DNA from: Lachnospiraceae bacterium
Lineage (GTDB): Bacteria; Bacillota; Clostridia; Lachnospirales; Lachnospiraceae
NCBI GenBank assembly: GCA_024690605.1
Contig: JAILOV010000071.1
Span: 1 to 32,165, forward strand
Length of the DNA stretch: 32,165 nucleotides
Direction of reading: 5' to 3'
Part shown: in pieces, positions 1-7,920 of the stretch
Layout: each line of letters begins with the position of its first letter
Numbering within the stretch: the first letter of the stretch is position 1
Notes under the pieces: model-generated
What the model was told of the DNA's origin: nothing
Databases searched by the model: none
The model's input: only the letters and a program-made list of their open reading frames with translations
Program-made: the position numbers and the translations under genes

Positions 1-1
1 C

Positions 2-217
2 GACCTTAATACCCTGCGGCAGATGCCCGGCGTCGGCGCACTCGCACAGGCGAACGAGGCGGTCCGGGAGATGGATGCCAATGCCCTCGCCAACAAGCTG
101 GGTCAGAACCAGCCCGCCAGAGAGAGCCATCAGCGCAAGCCAGCGGTGACGGTGAACGCGGCGGCCGCAGACCTGACGGGACCGCAGATCGGACAGCAGC
201 AGCCGGTTAAGAAATGA
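2..217 (+). CDS. C-terminal fragment of a large protein of unknown function
   Basis: The reading frame is open from the window edge to a TGA at 215-217, giving 71 residues of a protein that begins outside the window. The ATG at 23 is in frame but has no good ribosome binding site, so this is more likely the end of a longer gene. The tail is rich in Ala, Gln and Asn and ends in QQQPVKK. A stretch with ALANKLG followed about ten residues later by QRKPAVTV loosely resembles the FADLLHKLG...QRRNSVA tail of the broken gene at 310-962 and the FADLAKQF...RRNSVA tail of the 4545-aa protein. I infer a member of the same large-protein family. A perfect hairpin follows 36 bases downstream. No catalytic motif is visible. 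Confidence 0.6.
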   Translation, partial: DLNTLRQMPGVGALAQANEAVREMDANALANKLGQNQPARESHQRKPAVTVNAAAADLTGPQIGQQQPVKK

Positions 218-253
218 CGGGCATTCACGGAGGATCCGAAAACCGTTGAAATG

Positions 254-277
254 ACAGGGAGGCGTCTGCCTCCCTGT
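254..277 (+). terminator. Perfect 10-bp hairpin, likely transcription terminator
   Basis: ACAGGGAGGC at 254-263 is exactly complementary to GCCTCCCTGT at 268-277, with a four-base GTCT loop. Only TTTC follows, so the U-tract is weak. It lies between the stop codon at 217 and the next ribosome binding site near 297, as expected for a terminator of the upstream gene. An mRNA-stabilising or attenuating hairpin is the alternative. Confidence 0.6.
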
Positions 278-309
278 TTCGGAAAGACCCTATTCAAAGG
301 AGTACAGCC

Positions 310-962
310 ATGGCAGGATACAAACAGAATCTGAAGCTTCGGGAATACTTCGAGACATTTGATCCGGGCAACCGTCAGATCCTGTATGACGCGGGGATCG
401 CGGATCCCGCATCGGAGGAACAGGTGCAGTTCGCTTTCGTCACCTTCCTTGGAAAGCATCCGGAAAAACACCGCGTGGCTCGGCAAGGGGATCGCAAACA
501 TGACCCAGTCTGCCGGCGCGGCGCGTCTCACCGGTGCCAAGGCCATTCTGGACGCCATCAATGAGAACGGACAGAAGTTTAAGGACCGCATGGTCAATCA
601 GGCAAGGGGCGAGCAGTTTGTCACGGCGCAGGACGCGGAACGCGTCCGTGAGACCAGTTTCAACACGATCTTCCAGGAGAAATACGGCGAGATCAAACAG
701 GCCGGAGAAAGCGGCGCGCACCGCCGTACAGCCAAGACAGCCCTGACGAGGATCAAAGCCGAGCAGGCAGCAGAGGATGCCGCCGCGGCCGCACAGCGGG
801 ACAATCCCGTAAGGAGGGAGCACCCACGGAGAAGCAGATCGAGGCATGGGCTTTGCGGATCTGCTCCATAAGCTGGGCGGTGACGAGCATCAGCCGGAGG
901 GGCACCAGCGCAGGAATTCCGTCGCCGAACCGCAGGCAAGGCCGCAGATGGAGAAAACGTAA
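310..962 (+). pseudogene. Frameshifted remnant of a protein related to the giant-protein family
   Basis: ATG at 310 follows AAAGGAG. Three frames carry protein-like sequence in succession. Frame 1 gives an N-terminus beginning MAGYKQNLKLREYFETF up to about 465. Frame 2 continues from the A5 run near 466-470 (TAWLGKGIANMTQ, then GAKAILDAINENGQKF) to about 805. A short frame 1 stretch (PTEKQIEAW) precedes frame 3 from 846, which ends MGFADLLHKLGG...QRRNSVAEP and stops at TAA 960-962. The FADL and RRNSVA motifs match the C-terminus of the 4545-aa protein, with 12/12 bases shared at the FADL codons and 17/18 at RRNSVA. Repaired, it would encode about 215 residues with no signal peptide. Either a decaying paralogue or assembly errors explain the shifts. 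The next gene begins 20 bases later. Confidence 0.65.
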
Positions 963-981
963 GGAAAAAGGACAAAGTGAG

Positions 982-2757
982 ATGAGGATGAAAAGATTTC
1001 TCTGTTCGCTGCGGTTTCGCGTGCCGCTCATGATCACGGTGTTTGTTGTTCTGATGGAACTGTGCAGTGTTTATTATCAGTATCAGAACAGCACCGACTA
1101 TCTGCTCAGGGATCTCCACCATGAGGGGAGCCTGTATGTCAGGACTGCCGCCGCGGAGATGGGCCGCTATTCCCAGATCGACTGGCTCTGTGATTACTGG
1201 GAGGAACACTACGGGGAGATGGACCTCATCTACAATGATCAGGAGGCCTTTACGAAGAAGGAACGATGGCTGCGCACGCAATATCCTTTCATCGGAGAAT
1301 TTGCGGATGTAGATGATGTGTCCCGTGCGTTCCTGGACGATGAGGGGAAGCGTGTCTACGCGGAGATCTGCTATGCCAGACTCTGCCGCGCCTTCGACCG
1401 GCTGAAGAGCATCTACAAGCCGGTTTACCTCTACAGTTTTCGCGTCACGGGAGATGAATTCTTTTTTCTGGTAACCGGCACAAAAGAAGGGGAAAAGCGG
1501 ATCAGCGCGGGCGGCGAGCTCTATGAACTGGGCACGACAACGCCCTACAACGAGTCTGTCCGCTTCCAGATCGAACAGATCTACCGGACCGGTGCGTCCC
1601 CGGACATCATGGGGAACGACCAGGATATGGTGACGGTCTATGAACCCGTGCTGTCGGCAGAGGGCGAGGTTGCCGCCATCGTGGGGGTGGCGATCTCCGG
1701 CGAGGAACTGCTCGATGAGATCACGGATCAGAGCAACCGGACCTTTGCCCGCTCCCTGATCCTGATCCTGGTAGCGATGACGCTGATCTCCGTCATGCTG
1801 CATATCACGGTCCTCAAGCCGCTCGCCAGGGAGCAGGAGATCATGGAACGCTATGAGACGAACAAGGACGGCAGAGCGGCGGTCGAGAGTCTGTCCGCCA
1901 TGCGGACCTATCACGGCGAAGTGGAGTCGCTGGCCGAGAGCTTTTCCGGAATGGTGACCGAGCTGGACCGGTATCTCGAGGAGATCGTGTCCGTCACGGA
2001 GGAAAAGGAGCGGCTCTCGGCGGAGTTGAACATCGCATCCCGGATCCAGGCGGAGATGCTCCCGCGGGAATTTCCGGCGTTCCCGGAACGGCAGGAATTT
2101 GATCTCTACGCGTCCATGACGCCTGCCAAATATGTGGGCGGTGACTTCTACGACTATTTCCTGATCGACGAGGATCATCTGGCGCTGGTCATCGCGGACG
2201 TTTCGGGCAAGGGGGTCCCCGCTGCCCTCTTTATGATGATCTCCATGACGATGATCCGGGACCGCACGCTGGCGGGCGGCGCGACACCGGCACAGATCCT
2301 GTCCCATGTCAATGACCGGCTGTGCAGCGACGCGGAGGATCAGCTCTTTGTGACGGTCTGGATGGGCATCCTCACGATCTCCACGGGCGGGATCGTCTGC
2401 GCCAACGGCGGACATGAATATCCGGCCGTCGGCAGGAAGGACGCCGGCTATGAACTGATCAAGACCAAACACGGGCCGCCGCTTGGCGTCTATGAGGGTG
2501 CGCAGTATCAGGACGAGGAGATCACCCTGACCGCGGGAGACTCGCTGTTCCTCTACACCGACGGTGTGCCCGAGGCGCACAACGATGCGCAGGAGCTCTT
2601 CGGGGAGGAACGGATGACGACGGTCTTAAACAGCCATGCAGACGCTTCGCCGCAGGAGCTTCTGGAGGAGATGAAGCGGGCGGCGGACACCTTTGCCGGG
2701 AAGCGGGATCCCTTTGATGATCTCACGATGCTGGCGATCCGACTGGAGAAGATCTGA
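982..2757 (+). CDS. Membrane-anchored SpoIIE/PP2C-type serine phosphatase with extracellular sensor
   Basis: This 591-aa protein probably dephosphorylates a serine or threonine on a partner, classically an anti-sigma antagonist, in response to an outside signal. Transmembrane segment 1 spans about residues 14-30, an extracytoplasmic domain about 31-255, transmembrane segment 2 about 258-278, then a HAMP-like linker and coiled coil. The SpoIIE catalytic domain runs from about 350 to the end. Metal-binding acidic residues are visible as GGDFYDY (Asp388), IADVSGKG (Asp406) and the C-terminal pair FDDLTM (Asp579/580). An in-frame ATG at 853 would lie inside the preceding remnant and give a basic, non-membrane leader; ATG 982 follows AGGA at a 9-base spacing and starts MRMKRF before the membrane helix. 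One base separates it from the antiporter gene, so they are probably co-transcribed. The substrate is unknown and no anti-sigma or STAS gene is in the window. Confidence 0.9.
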   Translation: MRMKRFLCSLRFRVPLMITVFVVLMELCSVYYQYQNSTDYLLRDLHHEGSLYVRTAAAEMGRYSQIDWLCDYWEEHYGEMDLIYNDQEAFTKKERWLRTQYPFIGEFADVDDVSRAFLDDEGKRVYAEICYARLCRAFDRLKSIYKPVYLYSFRVTGDEFFFLVTGTKEGEKRISAGGELYELGTTTPYNESVRFQIEQIYRTGASPDIMGNDQDMVTVYEPVLSAEGEVAAIVGVAISGEELLDEITDQSNRTFARSLILILVAMTLISVMLHITVLKPLAREQEIMERYETNKDGRAAVESLSAMRTYHGEVESLAESFSGMVTELDRYLEEIVSVTEEKERLSAELNIASRIQAEMLPREFPAFPERQEFDLYASMTPAKYVGGDFYDYFLIDEDHLALVIADVSGKGVPAALFMMISMTMIRDRTLAGGATPAQILSHVNDRLCSDAEDQLFVTVWMGILTISTGGIVCANGGHEYPAVGRKDAGYELIKTKHGPPLGVYEGAQYQDEEITLTAGDSLFLYTDGVPEAHNDAQELFGEERMTTVLNSHADASPQELLEEMKRAADTFAGKRDPFDDLTMLAIRLEKI

Positions 2758-2758
2758 C

Positions 2759-4057
2759 ATGAACGTCCTGGCTTTCCTGATCATCCTGTTGATCTACATT
2801 GTTCTGATCGGGATCCTGAATCAGCGTTTTTTCCATATCCAGCCGGATATCGCGCTGATCCTTTTTTCGTTTGTGCTGTCCGTGATCCTGCTGACCGTCA
2901 GCCTGTGCCTGCATCTGGAGCCGGTGACCGCCTTTGCGGAGAGCCTCGGAGATTTCGGATTCGAGGAATACCTGATGAAGGGCGTTCTCTGCTTTATGCT
3001 TTTCTCCGGCGCGCGCAAGGTGAACATCCGCAAGTTCCGGGAAAACGTGCGTGCGATCAGCCTGCTGGCTTTTCTTTCTACAGCGCTGTCCTCCCTGTTC
3101 TACGGGGCGGTCTTTTACGGCGTATCGGTGTTGTTTCACCTGAACATGGATCTGATGACCTGCATTCTGCTGGGATGTGTGGTCTCGCCCACCGATCCCA
3201 TCGCCGCCACCGGGATCCTGAACAAGATCGGCCTGTCCAAGAATGTCTGTTCCGTGATCGAGAACGAATCCCTGTTCAACGACGGCGTCGGTGTCACGCT
3301 GTTCATCTTTGTGCGGAGTCTCGTGATCGAGGGCGGACAGGCGAGCTTCACGGGGCTGATGTTCCGTGAGATCGCGGGTGCCGTGGCCACGGCACTGATC
3401 GTTTCTTTTCTGCTTTTTAAACTGATGGCGTTCACGCGCGATCCGATCATGTATATCCTGATCTCCCTGCTCGATGTCTCGCTGGTCTATGTGATCTGTG
3501 AGCTTCTCGGCTTTTCCGGCGTGATCGCGTCCGTGGTGTGCGGGATGTATTTCTCCTGGGCCTATGACGGGATCGAGCGGCAGGCCGCCGTCATTGACCC
3601 CAAGGACTGGTATCGCGATTTCTGGGAGATCACGGAGAACCTGCTCAACTCGGTCATGTTCGTCATGATCGGCATGCTGGTGCTGAAGATGCGGATCAGT
3701 GTTCATATCCTCGTCCTGATCCCCGCGGCGGTGCTCATCAATGTGCTGGCGAGGGGCTTCGGCGTGACGGTCAGCAGCATCCTCACCGGCAGGCGGCACA
3801 TCCCGGGCAACTACAACATCAGGGAATATGTGATCCTCATGACCTGGTCGGCACTCAAGGGCGGTCTGTCTCTGGCACTGGCGCTTGGTACCGCGGAGTT
3901 TCTGCCGGAGGATACCTATATCATTTTCCTGAACGTGACCTATGCCACCATCTTTTTCACCGTTCTGGTGCAGGGGCTGACGGTAAAACGGATGTATTTT
4001 GCGCTGGAGGAACATAAGGCGGCCCGGATGGCCGCGGGAAGAAGGACAGGAGACTGA
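2759..4057 (+). CDS. CPA1-family Na+(K+)/H+ antiporter (NhaP-like)
   Basis: A 432-aa, very hydrophobic protein with roughly 10-13 membrane segments, the usual size for bacterial NhaP-type antiporters without a cytoplasmic extension. Two signature motifs are visible. SPTDPIAATG (Asp146) corresponds to the conserved (S)PTDP segment, and ENESLFNDGVGV (Asn174-Asp175) to the CPA1 ESLFND ion-binding site. It should exchange monovalent cations for protons across the cytoplasmic membrane; the sequence does not decide between Na+ and K+. The start codon is one base after the phosphatase stop, and its own stop is one base before the next ATG, with an identical TGACATG junction both times, suggesting translational coupling. 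The following gene encodes an RCK nucleotide-binding protein, so this transporter may be gated by that subunit, as in separate-subunit K+/H+ antiporters. Confidence 0.9.
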   Translation: MNVLAFLIILLIYIVLIGILNQRFFHIQPDIALILFSFVLSVILLTVSLCLHLEPVTAFAESLGDFGFEEYLMKGVLCFMLFSGARKVNIRKFRENVRAISLLAFLSTALSSLFYGAVFYGVSVLFHLNMDLMTCILLGCVVSPTDPIAATGILNKIGLSKNVCSVIENESLFNDGVGVTLFIFVRSLVIEGGQASFTGLMFREIAGAVATALIVSFLLFKLMAFTRDPIMYILISLLDVSLVYVICELLGFSGVIASVVCGMYFSWAYDGIERQAAVIDPKDWYRDFWEITENLLNSVMFVMIGMLVLKMRISVHILVLIPAAVLINVLARGFGVTVSSILTGRRHIPGNYNIREYVILMTWSALKGGLSLALALGTAEFLPEDTYIIFLNVTYATIFFTVLVQGLTVKRMYFALEEHKAARMAAGRRTGD

Positions 4058-4058
4058 C

Positions 4059-5426
4059 ATGAAGATCATCATTGTGGGCGCGGGGCGCACCGGCTGCTCC
4101 CTGATCGAAGCACTCGCCGGGAAGAATCACGATATCACGGTCATTGAGAAGCAAAAGGAGCGTGCGGACGCGGTCACGGACAAATACAATGTGACCGCGA
4201 TGGTGGGGAGCGGCGCTTCCCGGGAAACGCTCCGGGCCGCGGGCGCCGCCACGGCCGATTATCTGATCGCGCTGACGCCGGTCGACGAGATCAATCTCTT
4301 AAGCTGCATGCAGGCGCGGGCCGTCGGCACGCGCTACACGGCGGCCCGCGTGTTCCAGCCCGATCTAGCGACCGACCGCAACGTGATCGAGCAGGAGCAG
4401 GGGATCGATTACATCTTCAATCCCAAATATGATGTGGCGGAGGAGGCGATGCTGAGCATCGGCCTGCCGGGGATCGTCAAGCCGGTGGGGGTGTTCGGGG
4501 ACTGCATGCAGATGATTACCGTAAAGATCGTGGAGGGATCGCCGCTTGCCGGAAAAACGCTGGCCGAAGCAAACCGTTCCCTGGATGCGCGTTTCGTCAT
4601 CGTGACCGTGCTGAGGGAAGGGAAGCTCCATGTGCCGAACGGCACCTTCCGGATCGAGACCGGTGACAGGGTCGGCGTGGCTTCCGGGATCGACGATCTG
4701 ATGAAGAACCTGAAGGCGCTCGGGATCGTGCGGAATCCCGCGAAAAAGGTCATGATCGTGGGCGGCGGGATCACCACCGGCTATCTTATCGAGATGCTCC
4801 TTGCGAAAAAGAAAAAGCTGACCGTCATCGACACGGATCTCGACCGCTGCAGACAGCTGATGCAGAAATATCCCACCGTCCGGGTCTCCTGCGGTGTGGG
4901 CGAGACGGCGGACATCCTGGAGGAGGAAGGGATCGCCGATATGGACGCGGTCGTGTCCCTGACGGATTCGGATGAAGCTAATCTGGTCACCAGCATGTAC
5001 GCCTGGTCGCAGAACGTCCCGTCCATCCTCACGAGGATCGGTTCCCGCGGACATCTGAAGCTCCTGCAGCGGGTCAATCTGGATATCACGCTGTCATCGT
5101 CGGAGATCTCGGTGAACAAGCTGATCCGCTTCATCCGCAACTGCGAGGCGGGAGATGCGCCCAACGAGATCGAGCGCTACAGCACCGTCGCGGACAACAA
5201 GGCAGAGGTGCTCCAGTTCACCGCGGGAGAGGGCTTCAAAAAGCCGGGCGTCCTGTTTAAGGATCCCGCTTTTAAACTGAAGAAGAATGTGGTGATCGCT
5301 TCGATCATCCATGACGGCGCATTCGTGATCCCCCGCGGCAACAGCTCCATCCTTCCGGGAGACCGGGTGATCGTCGTGTCGGATAAAAAGAACCGCATCG
5401 AGAATCTCAACGAGATCTTTGCCTGA
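4059..5426 (+). CDS. trkA: TrkA-like protein with two RCK (KTN) domains
   Basis: This 455-aa soluble protein has the length and duplicated architecture of TrkA. The first Rossmann domain opens at residue 3 with IIIVGAGRTG and has an acidic residue at the end of strand 2 (VIEKQ). The second opens near residue 231 with VMIVGGGITTG followed by TVIDTDLDR. Each Rossmann domain is followed by an RCK-C segment, ending in DRVGVASG and DRVIVVSD. TrkA binds NAD(H) or nucleotides and regulates a membrane cation pore. The usual partner TrkH is not in the window; the gene directly upstream is a CPA1 antiporter, so this protein may regulate that transporter instead. ATG at 4059 is preceded by AGGA and lies one base after the antiporter stop. 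It ends the three-gene operon. Confidence 0.9.
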   Translation: MKIIIVGAGRTGCSLIEALAGKNHDITVIEKQKERADAVTDKYNVTAMVGSGASRETLRAAGAATADYLIALTPVDEINLLSCMQARAVGTRYTAARVFQPDLATDRNVIEQEQGIDYIFNPKYDVAEEAMLSIGLPGIVKPVGVFGDCMQMITVKIVEGSPLAGKTLAEANRSLDARFVIVTVLREGKLHVPNGTFRIETGDRVGVASGIDDLMKNLKALGIVRNPAKKVMIVGGGITTGYLIEMLLAKKKKLTVIDTDLDRCRQLMQKYPTVRVSCGVGETADILEEEGIADMDAVVSLTDSDEANLVTSMYAWSQNVPSILTRIGSRGHLKLLQRVNLDITLSSSEISVNKLIRFIRNCEAGDAPNEIERYSTVADNKAEVLQFTAGEGFKKPGVLFKDPAFKLKKNVVIASIIHDGAFVIPRGNSSILPGDRVIVVSDKKNRIENLNEIFA

Positions 5427-5430
5427 TGAT

Positions 5431-5459
5431 TTGCTGATCTGCGGTTTTCCTGCTATAAT
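5431..5459 (+). promoter_or_regulatory. Near-consensus vegetative promoter (extended -10)
   Basis: TTGCTG at 5431-5436 and TATAAT at 5454-5459 are separated by 17 bases, and TG at 5451-5452 makes the -10 extended. Transcription would start near 5466. That places the ATG at 5462 upstream of the start site and supports 5513 as the start of the small ORF. Transcription could also read into the kinase gene. Confidence 0.75.
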
Positions 5460-5512
5460 CGGTGGATATCCGGTCCGTTCAACACGACTGCCAGCGGGAG
5501 GAGAAGCCGAAC

Positions 5513-5659
5513 ATGAAGGTCATCAGGGATGCCTGGAAGAAATTCCTAAGAGAGGGATGCGACGTCACGGTCTTCTTTGAGAGAGAGGGCGATCAGTGTG
5601 CGATCACCAACATCCGCATTGTCCGGGAAGGAACGCCGGACGGGGAGAACGCGCACTGA
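5513..5659 (+). CDS. Small protein of 48 residues, unknown function
   Basis: ATG at 5513 follows GGAGGAG at about 10 bases and sits some 47 bases after the predicted transcription start. The product begins MKVIRDAWKKFLREGCDVTV and contains alternating hydrophobic stretches (VTVFFER, AITNIRIVREG), suggesting a small alpha/beta fold rather than a membrane peptide. It has two cysteines and a charged C-terminus. I do not recognise a family. It lies between the ion-transport operon and the histidine kinase and may be co-transcribed with the latter, 73 bases downstream. A strong promoter and Shine-Dalgarno argue that it is expressed; conservation of the reading frame in relatives would settle whether it is a real protein. 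Confidence 0.6.
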   Translation: MKVIRDAWKKFLREGCDVTVFFEREGDQCAITNIRIVREGTPDGENAH

Positions 5660-5696
5660 CGAATTTTTGTAGGACAACGCATGATAGCCTTATACA
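5660..5696 (+). promoter_or_regulatory. Possible promoter with recurring CGAATTTTTGTAGGA element
   Basis: CGAATTTTTGTAGGA occupies 5660-5674, directly after the small ORF. Within it TTGTAG (5667-5672) could serve as a -35, with TATACA (5691-5696) as -10 at an 18-base spacing. Nearly the same 15-mer lies upstream of the sensor gene (7837-7851) and the lipoprotein gene (12192-12206). Whether it is a -35 element or a regulator site cannot be decided. Confidence 0.35.
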
Positions 5697-5732
5697 CGTA
5701 ACAGGAAAAGCACGCGTAAAGGAAGAACGGAA

Positions 5733-7007
5733 TTGTTGCAGGAACCCAGTGTACAAATGGTTGCAGCGCTCAATCTGGCGCTGATCATGCAGCTTGCGGG
5801 CGTGGCTCTCGCGGTGGCCGTTGATCCCTACATCCGAAGGGAGAACAGGTGCCGGGTCTATGCCATTGTCGCACTGGTGTTGTATCTTCTCGCGGAACCA
5901 CAGATCAGCACGCGCTTCGGCGATCTCCTTTACCGGTCCGCGCCGGTTTTCTGGTTCACCCTGCTGTCGGCCCTCTCGTATATCGCACGCACGCTCGTGC
6001 TGGCGCTCTTCATCAGGATCTCCGGCCTCACACGCGGACGGAAGGTTCTGTACATGATCCTTGCGGGAAATGCCGTCCTCTGCCTCTCCGCGTTTTTTGT
6101 TCCCTGGGTGTTCACCTTTGACGCGAACCTGCGTTGGCATCGCGGACCGCTGGGTTTCGTGCCTTTTGCGGTGAGCTTTCTCCTCAATGTGTGGCTTGTG
6201 GCCGGGGCGATCATCAAATACCGGAACACGAAGATCCGCGAGAGTCTGGCACCGGTCATCCTGTCTGTTTTTGTCGCCGTCGCGGTGATCCTGGATGTCC
6301 GTCTGGACTACGATCCCGCGGTATCGTTCCTGACGGTCGCCATGACGGAGAGCAGCGTGTTTTTCTATATCTGGCTGCATCTGCAGTTCGTGCGGGAACA
6401 CGAGTCGGCGCTGAAGGCGGAGCAGCGGATCCGGATCATGGTCTCCCAGATCCAGCCGCATTTCCTGTTCAACACGCTGACCACCATCCAGGCGCTGACG
6501 GATATCGATCCGGAGAAAGCTTCCGAGGTCATCCAGAAATTCGCCGTTTATCTCAGACAGAACATCGACTCTCTCAACAGGGAGGCACTGATCCCTGTGG
6601 AAAAGGAGATCGAGCACACCCGGATCTACTCCGAGATCGAGGAGGTCCGTTTCCCGTCCATCCGCATCGACTATGAGATCGAGGATAAGGGCTTTCTGCT
6701 CCCGCCGTTGACCGTGCAGCCCATGGTGGAGAACGCCATCCGTCACGGCGTGCGCGGCAAGAAGGACGGCTGGGTCAGCGTCAGCGTGTATCGCGAGGGA
6801 TCGGATCATGTCATCTCCATCCGCGACAACGGCAAGGGCTTTGATGTGGAGCAGATGATCAATGAGACCAGAAAGGGCGATCACATCGGTGTCAAAAACG
6901 TCCGTGACCGTATTGTCGACATGACGGGCGGCACCTTTGCGATAGAGAGTGAGATCGGAGAGGGAACCTCCGTGACGATCCGGATCCCGGCGGAAGGAGC
7001 GCGATGA
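5733..7007 (+). CDS. LytS/YehU-type membrane sensor histidine kinase
   Basis: The N-terminal half (residues about 8-215) is a multi-spanning membrane region with six or so hydrophobic helices and little extracellular sequence. It is followed by a short coiled coil and the His_kinase domain of the LytS class. The phosphoacceptor is His243 in IQPHFLFNTL. The ATPase domain shows the N-box Asn334 (MVENAIRHG), the G1 box DNGKGFD (Asp365) and a G2-like HIGVKNVRDR. The start is a TTG at 5733, chosen because AAAGGAAG lies about 8 bases upstream; the alternative ATG at 5757 has a poorer site. The gene overlaps the response regulator by four bases (ATGA), so the two are a cognate pair. The signal is unknown. 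LytS-type kinases usually pair with LytTR regulators, unlike here. Confidence 0.9.
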   Translation: MLQEPSVQMVAALNLALIMQLAGVALAVAVDPYIRRENRCRVYAIVALVLYLLAEPQISTRFGDLLYRSAPVFWFTLLSALSYIARTLVLALFIRISGLTRGRKVLYMILAGNAVLCLSAFFVPWVFTFDANLRWHRGPLGFVPFAVSFLLNVWLVAGAIIKYRNTKIRESLAPVILSVFVAVAVILDVRLDYDPAVSFLTVAMTESSVFFYIWLHLQFVREHESALKAEQRIRIMVSQIQPHFLFNTLTTIQALTDIDPEKASEVIQKFAVYLRQNIDSLNREALIPVEKEIEHTRIYSEIEEVRFPSIRIDYEIEDKGFLLPPLTVQPMVENAIRHGVRGKKDGWVSVSVYREGSDHVISIRDNGKGFDVEQMINETRKGDHIGVKNVRDRIVDMTGGTFAIESEIGEGTSVTIRIPAEGAR

Positions 7008-7813
7008 AGGCGATCTGCGTGGATGACGAGGAACTGGTCCTCTTTCGGACCGTCTCTCTGGTGAAAAAGACAAAGAAGTTCGATCAGATCGAGCACTTCA
7101 CGGATGCGCAGGAGGCACTGGCCTGGTTCGATGAGGGAAGGGCGGATCTGGCCTTTCTCGATATCGACATGCCCGGCATGAAGGGGCTGGATCTGGCTAC
7201 CGCCATGAAGGAAAAGTGCCCCGGCATCAAGGTTATCTTCCTCACGAGCTATTCCGAGTATGCGGTGGATGCCTTTACCATGCACGCCTCAGGCTATCTC
7301 TTAAAACCCGTCGGCTATGACCGGCTGCTGGCGGAGATTGAATTTGCGCTGGGATCGGAGGAGACGGGCGCGGGCGGCGGGTCGACGCGGGGAACGGCAG
7401 GTGTCCGGGTGGAGACCTTTGGCTTCTTCAATGTCCTGGTGGACGGCAGGCCCGTCAGCTTTAAACGCTCCAAGGCCAAGGAACTGCTGGCGTGTCTCGT
7501 GGACCGGCAGGGACAGTTCGTCTCCCGCAAGGATCTGTTCTACATCCTCTGGGAGGATGACAACTATGACCGGGCCAAGCAGAAGTACTTCGACACCATC
7601 ATCCGCAGCCTTAAGGAAACGCTGGACGAATATGAAATCGCGGACATCTTTGAGCTGGAAAAGGGGATGATGCGCGTGGTGCCGGAAGAATTTGACTGCG
7701 ATCTCTACCGGTATCTGAGCGGGGACAAAGCGGCCGTGGCGGGCTTTCGCGGGGAATACATGAGCTCCTATTCCTGGGCCGCCGCGACCGAGGGATATCT
7801 GACGGAGAGGTGA
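7004..7813 (+). CDS. Response regulator with SARP-like DNA-binding output domain
   Basis: A 269-aa regulator. The receiver domain (about 1-120) shows the acidic pair Asp7-Asp8, the phosphoacceptor Asp53 in FLDIDMPG, Thr81 in FLTSYS and Lys101 in YLLKPV. After a Gly-rich linker, residues about 130-210 form an OmpR-like winged helix (FGFFNVLVDGRPV, then SKAKELLACLVDR and RKDLFYILWED), followed by a short helical piece ending GEYMSSYSWAAATEGYL, as in truncated bacterial transcriptional activator (SARP) domains. It should bind DNA when phosphorylated by the overlapping kinase. No LytTR domain is present. Candidate targets include the flanking genes with TTTTTGTAG-type elements, but that is conjecture. 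SARP regulators often recognise direct heptamer repeats. Confidence 0.88.
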   Translation: MKAICVDDEELVLFRTVSLVKKTKKFDQIEHFTDAQEALAWFDEGRADLAFLDIDMPGMKGLDLATAMKEKCPGIKVIFLTSYSEYAVDAFTMHASGYLLKPVGYDRLLAEIEFALGSEETGAGGGSTRGTAGVRVETFGFFNVLVDGRPVSFKRSKAKELLACLVDRQGQFVSRKDLFYILWEDDNYDRAKQKYFDTIIRSLKETLDEYEIADIFELEKGMMRVVPEEFDCDLYRYLSGDKAAVAGFRGEYMSSYSWAAATEGYLTER

Positions 7814-7828
7814 TTTTCGACCGAAATG

Positions 7829-7837
7829 TGATATAAC
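7829..7837 (+). promoter_or_regulatory. Extended -10 promoter upstream of the hydrogenase-like sensor
   Basis: TGATATAAC gives an extended -10 (TG, one base, TATAAC at 7832-7837). No convincing -35 lies 16-18 bases upstream, which is tolerated for extended -10 promoters. The start site would fall near 7844, about 77 bases before ATG 7921. Confidence 0.5.
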
Positions 7838-7851
7838 CAATTTTTGTAGTG
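7837..7851 (+). promoter_or_regulatory. Second copy of the TTTTTGTAG element
   Basis: CCAATTTTTGTAGTG matches 12 of 15 bases of the element at 5660-5674 and abuts the predicted -10 of the sensor gene, so it would overlap the transcription start. A protein bound here could repress, or the run of T may be an initial-transcribed-region feature. Confidence 0.35.
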
Positions 7852-7920
7852 CGTCTCAATCGGAAACGATGAACCCGACGGCAAACGGACATCAGGACGC
7901 GTCAGACAGGAGGAGGTATC

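Noticed and set aside
254..277. Palindrome as a phage or transposon attachment site
   Set aside because: It is a single hairpin with a tetraloop placed just after a gene end, with no integrase or duplicated flank; a terminator is simpler.
460..475. Programmed ribosomal frameshift at the A5 run
   Set aside because: No standard slippery heptamer is present, at least one more shift is needed downstream, and no stimulatory structure is evident, so decay or sequence error is preferred.
853..981. Upstream in-frame start for the first phosphatase
   Set aside because: It would add a basic, Arg/Ser-rich leader overlapping the remnant gene's tail and lacks a ribosome binding site; ATG 982 sits directly before the membrane helix.
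598..2580. Long minus-strand open frame (660 codons) opposite the first phosphatase
   Set aside because: It is antisense to a gene with clear SpoIIE motifs; its own translation is low-complexity and His/Arg/Asp-rich, as expected of a shadow frame in GC-rich DNA.
2723..4090. Minus-strand open frame opposite the antiporter
   Set aside because: The translation is almost entirely His, Gln, Asp and Arg, the reverse complement of hydrophobic codons; no ribosome binding site or family motif.
5462..5512. Upstream ATG for the small ORF
   Set aside because: It lies at or before the predicted transcription start of the promoter at 5431-5459, whereas ATG 5513 has GGAGGAG upstream.
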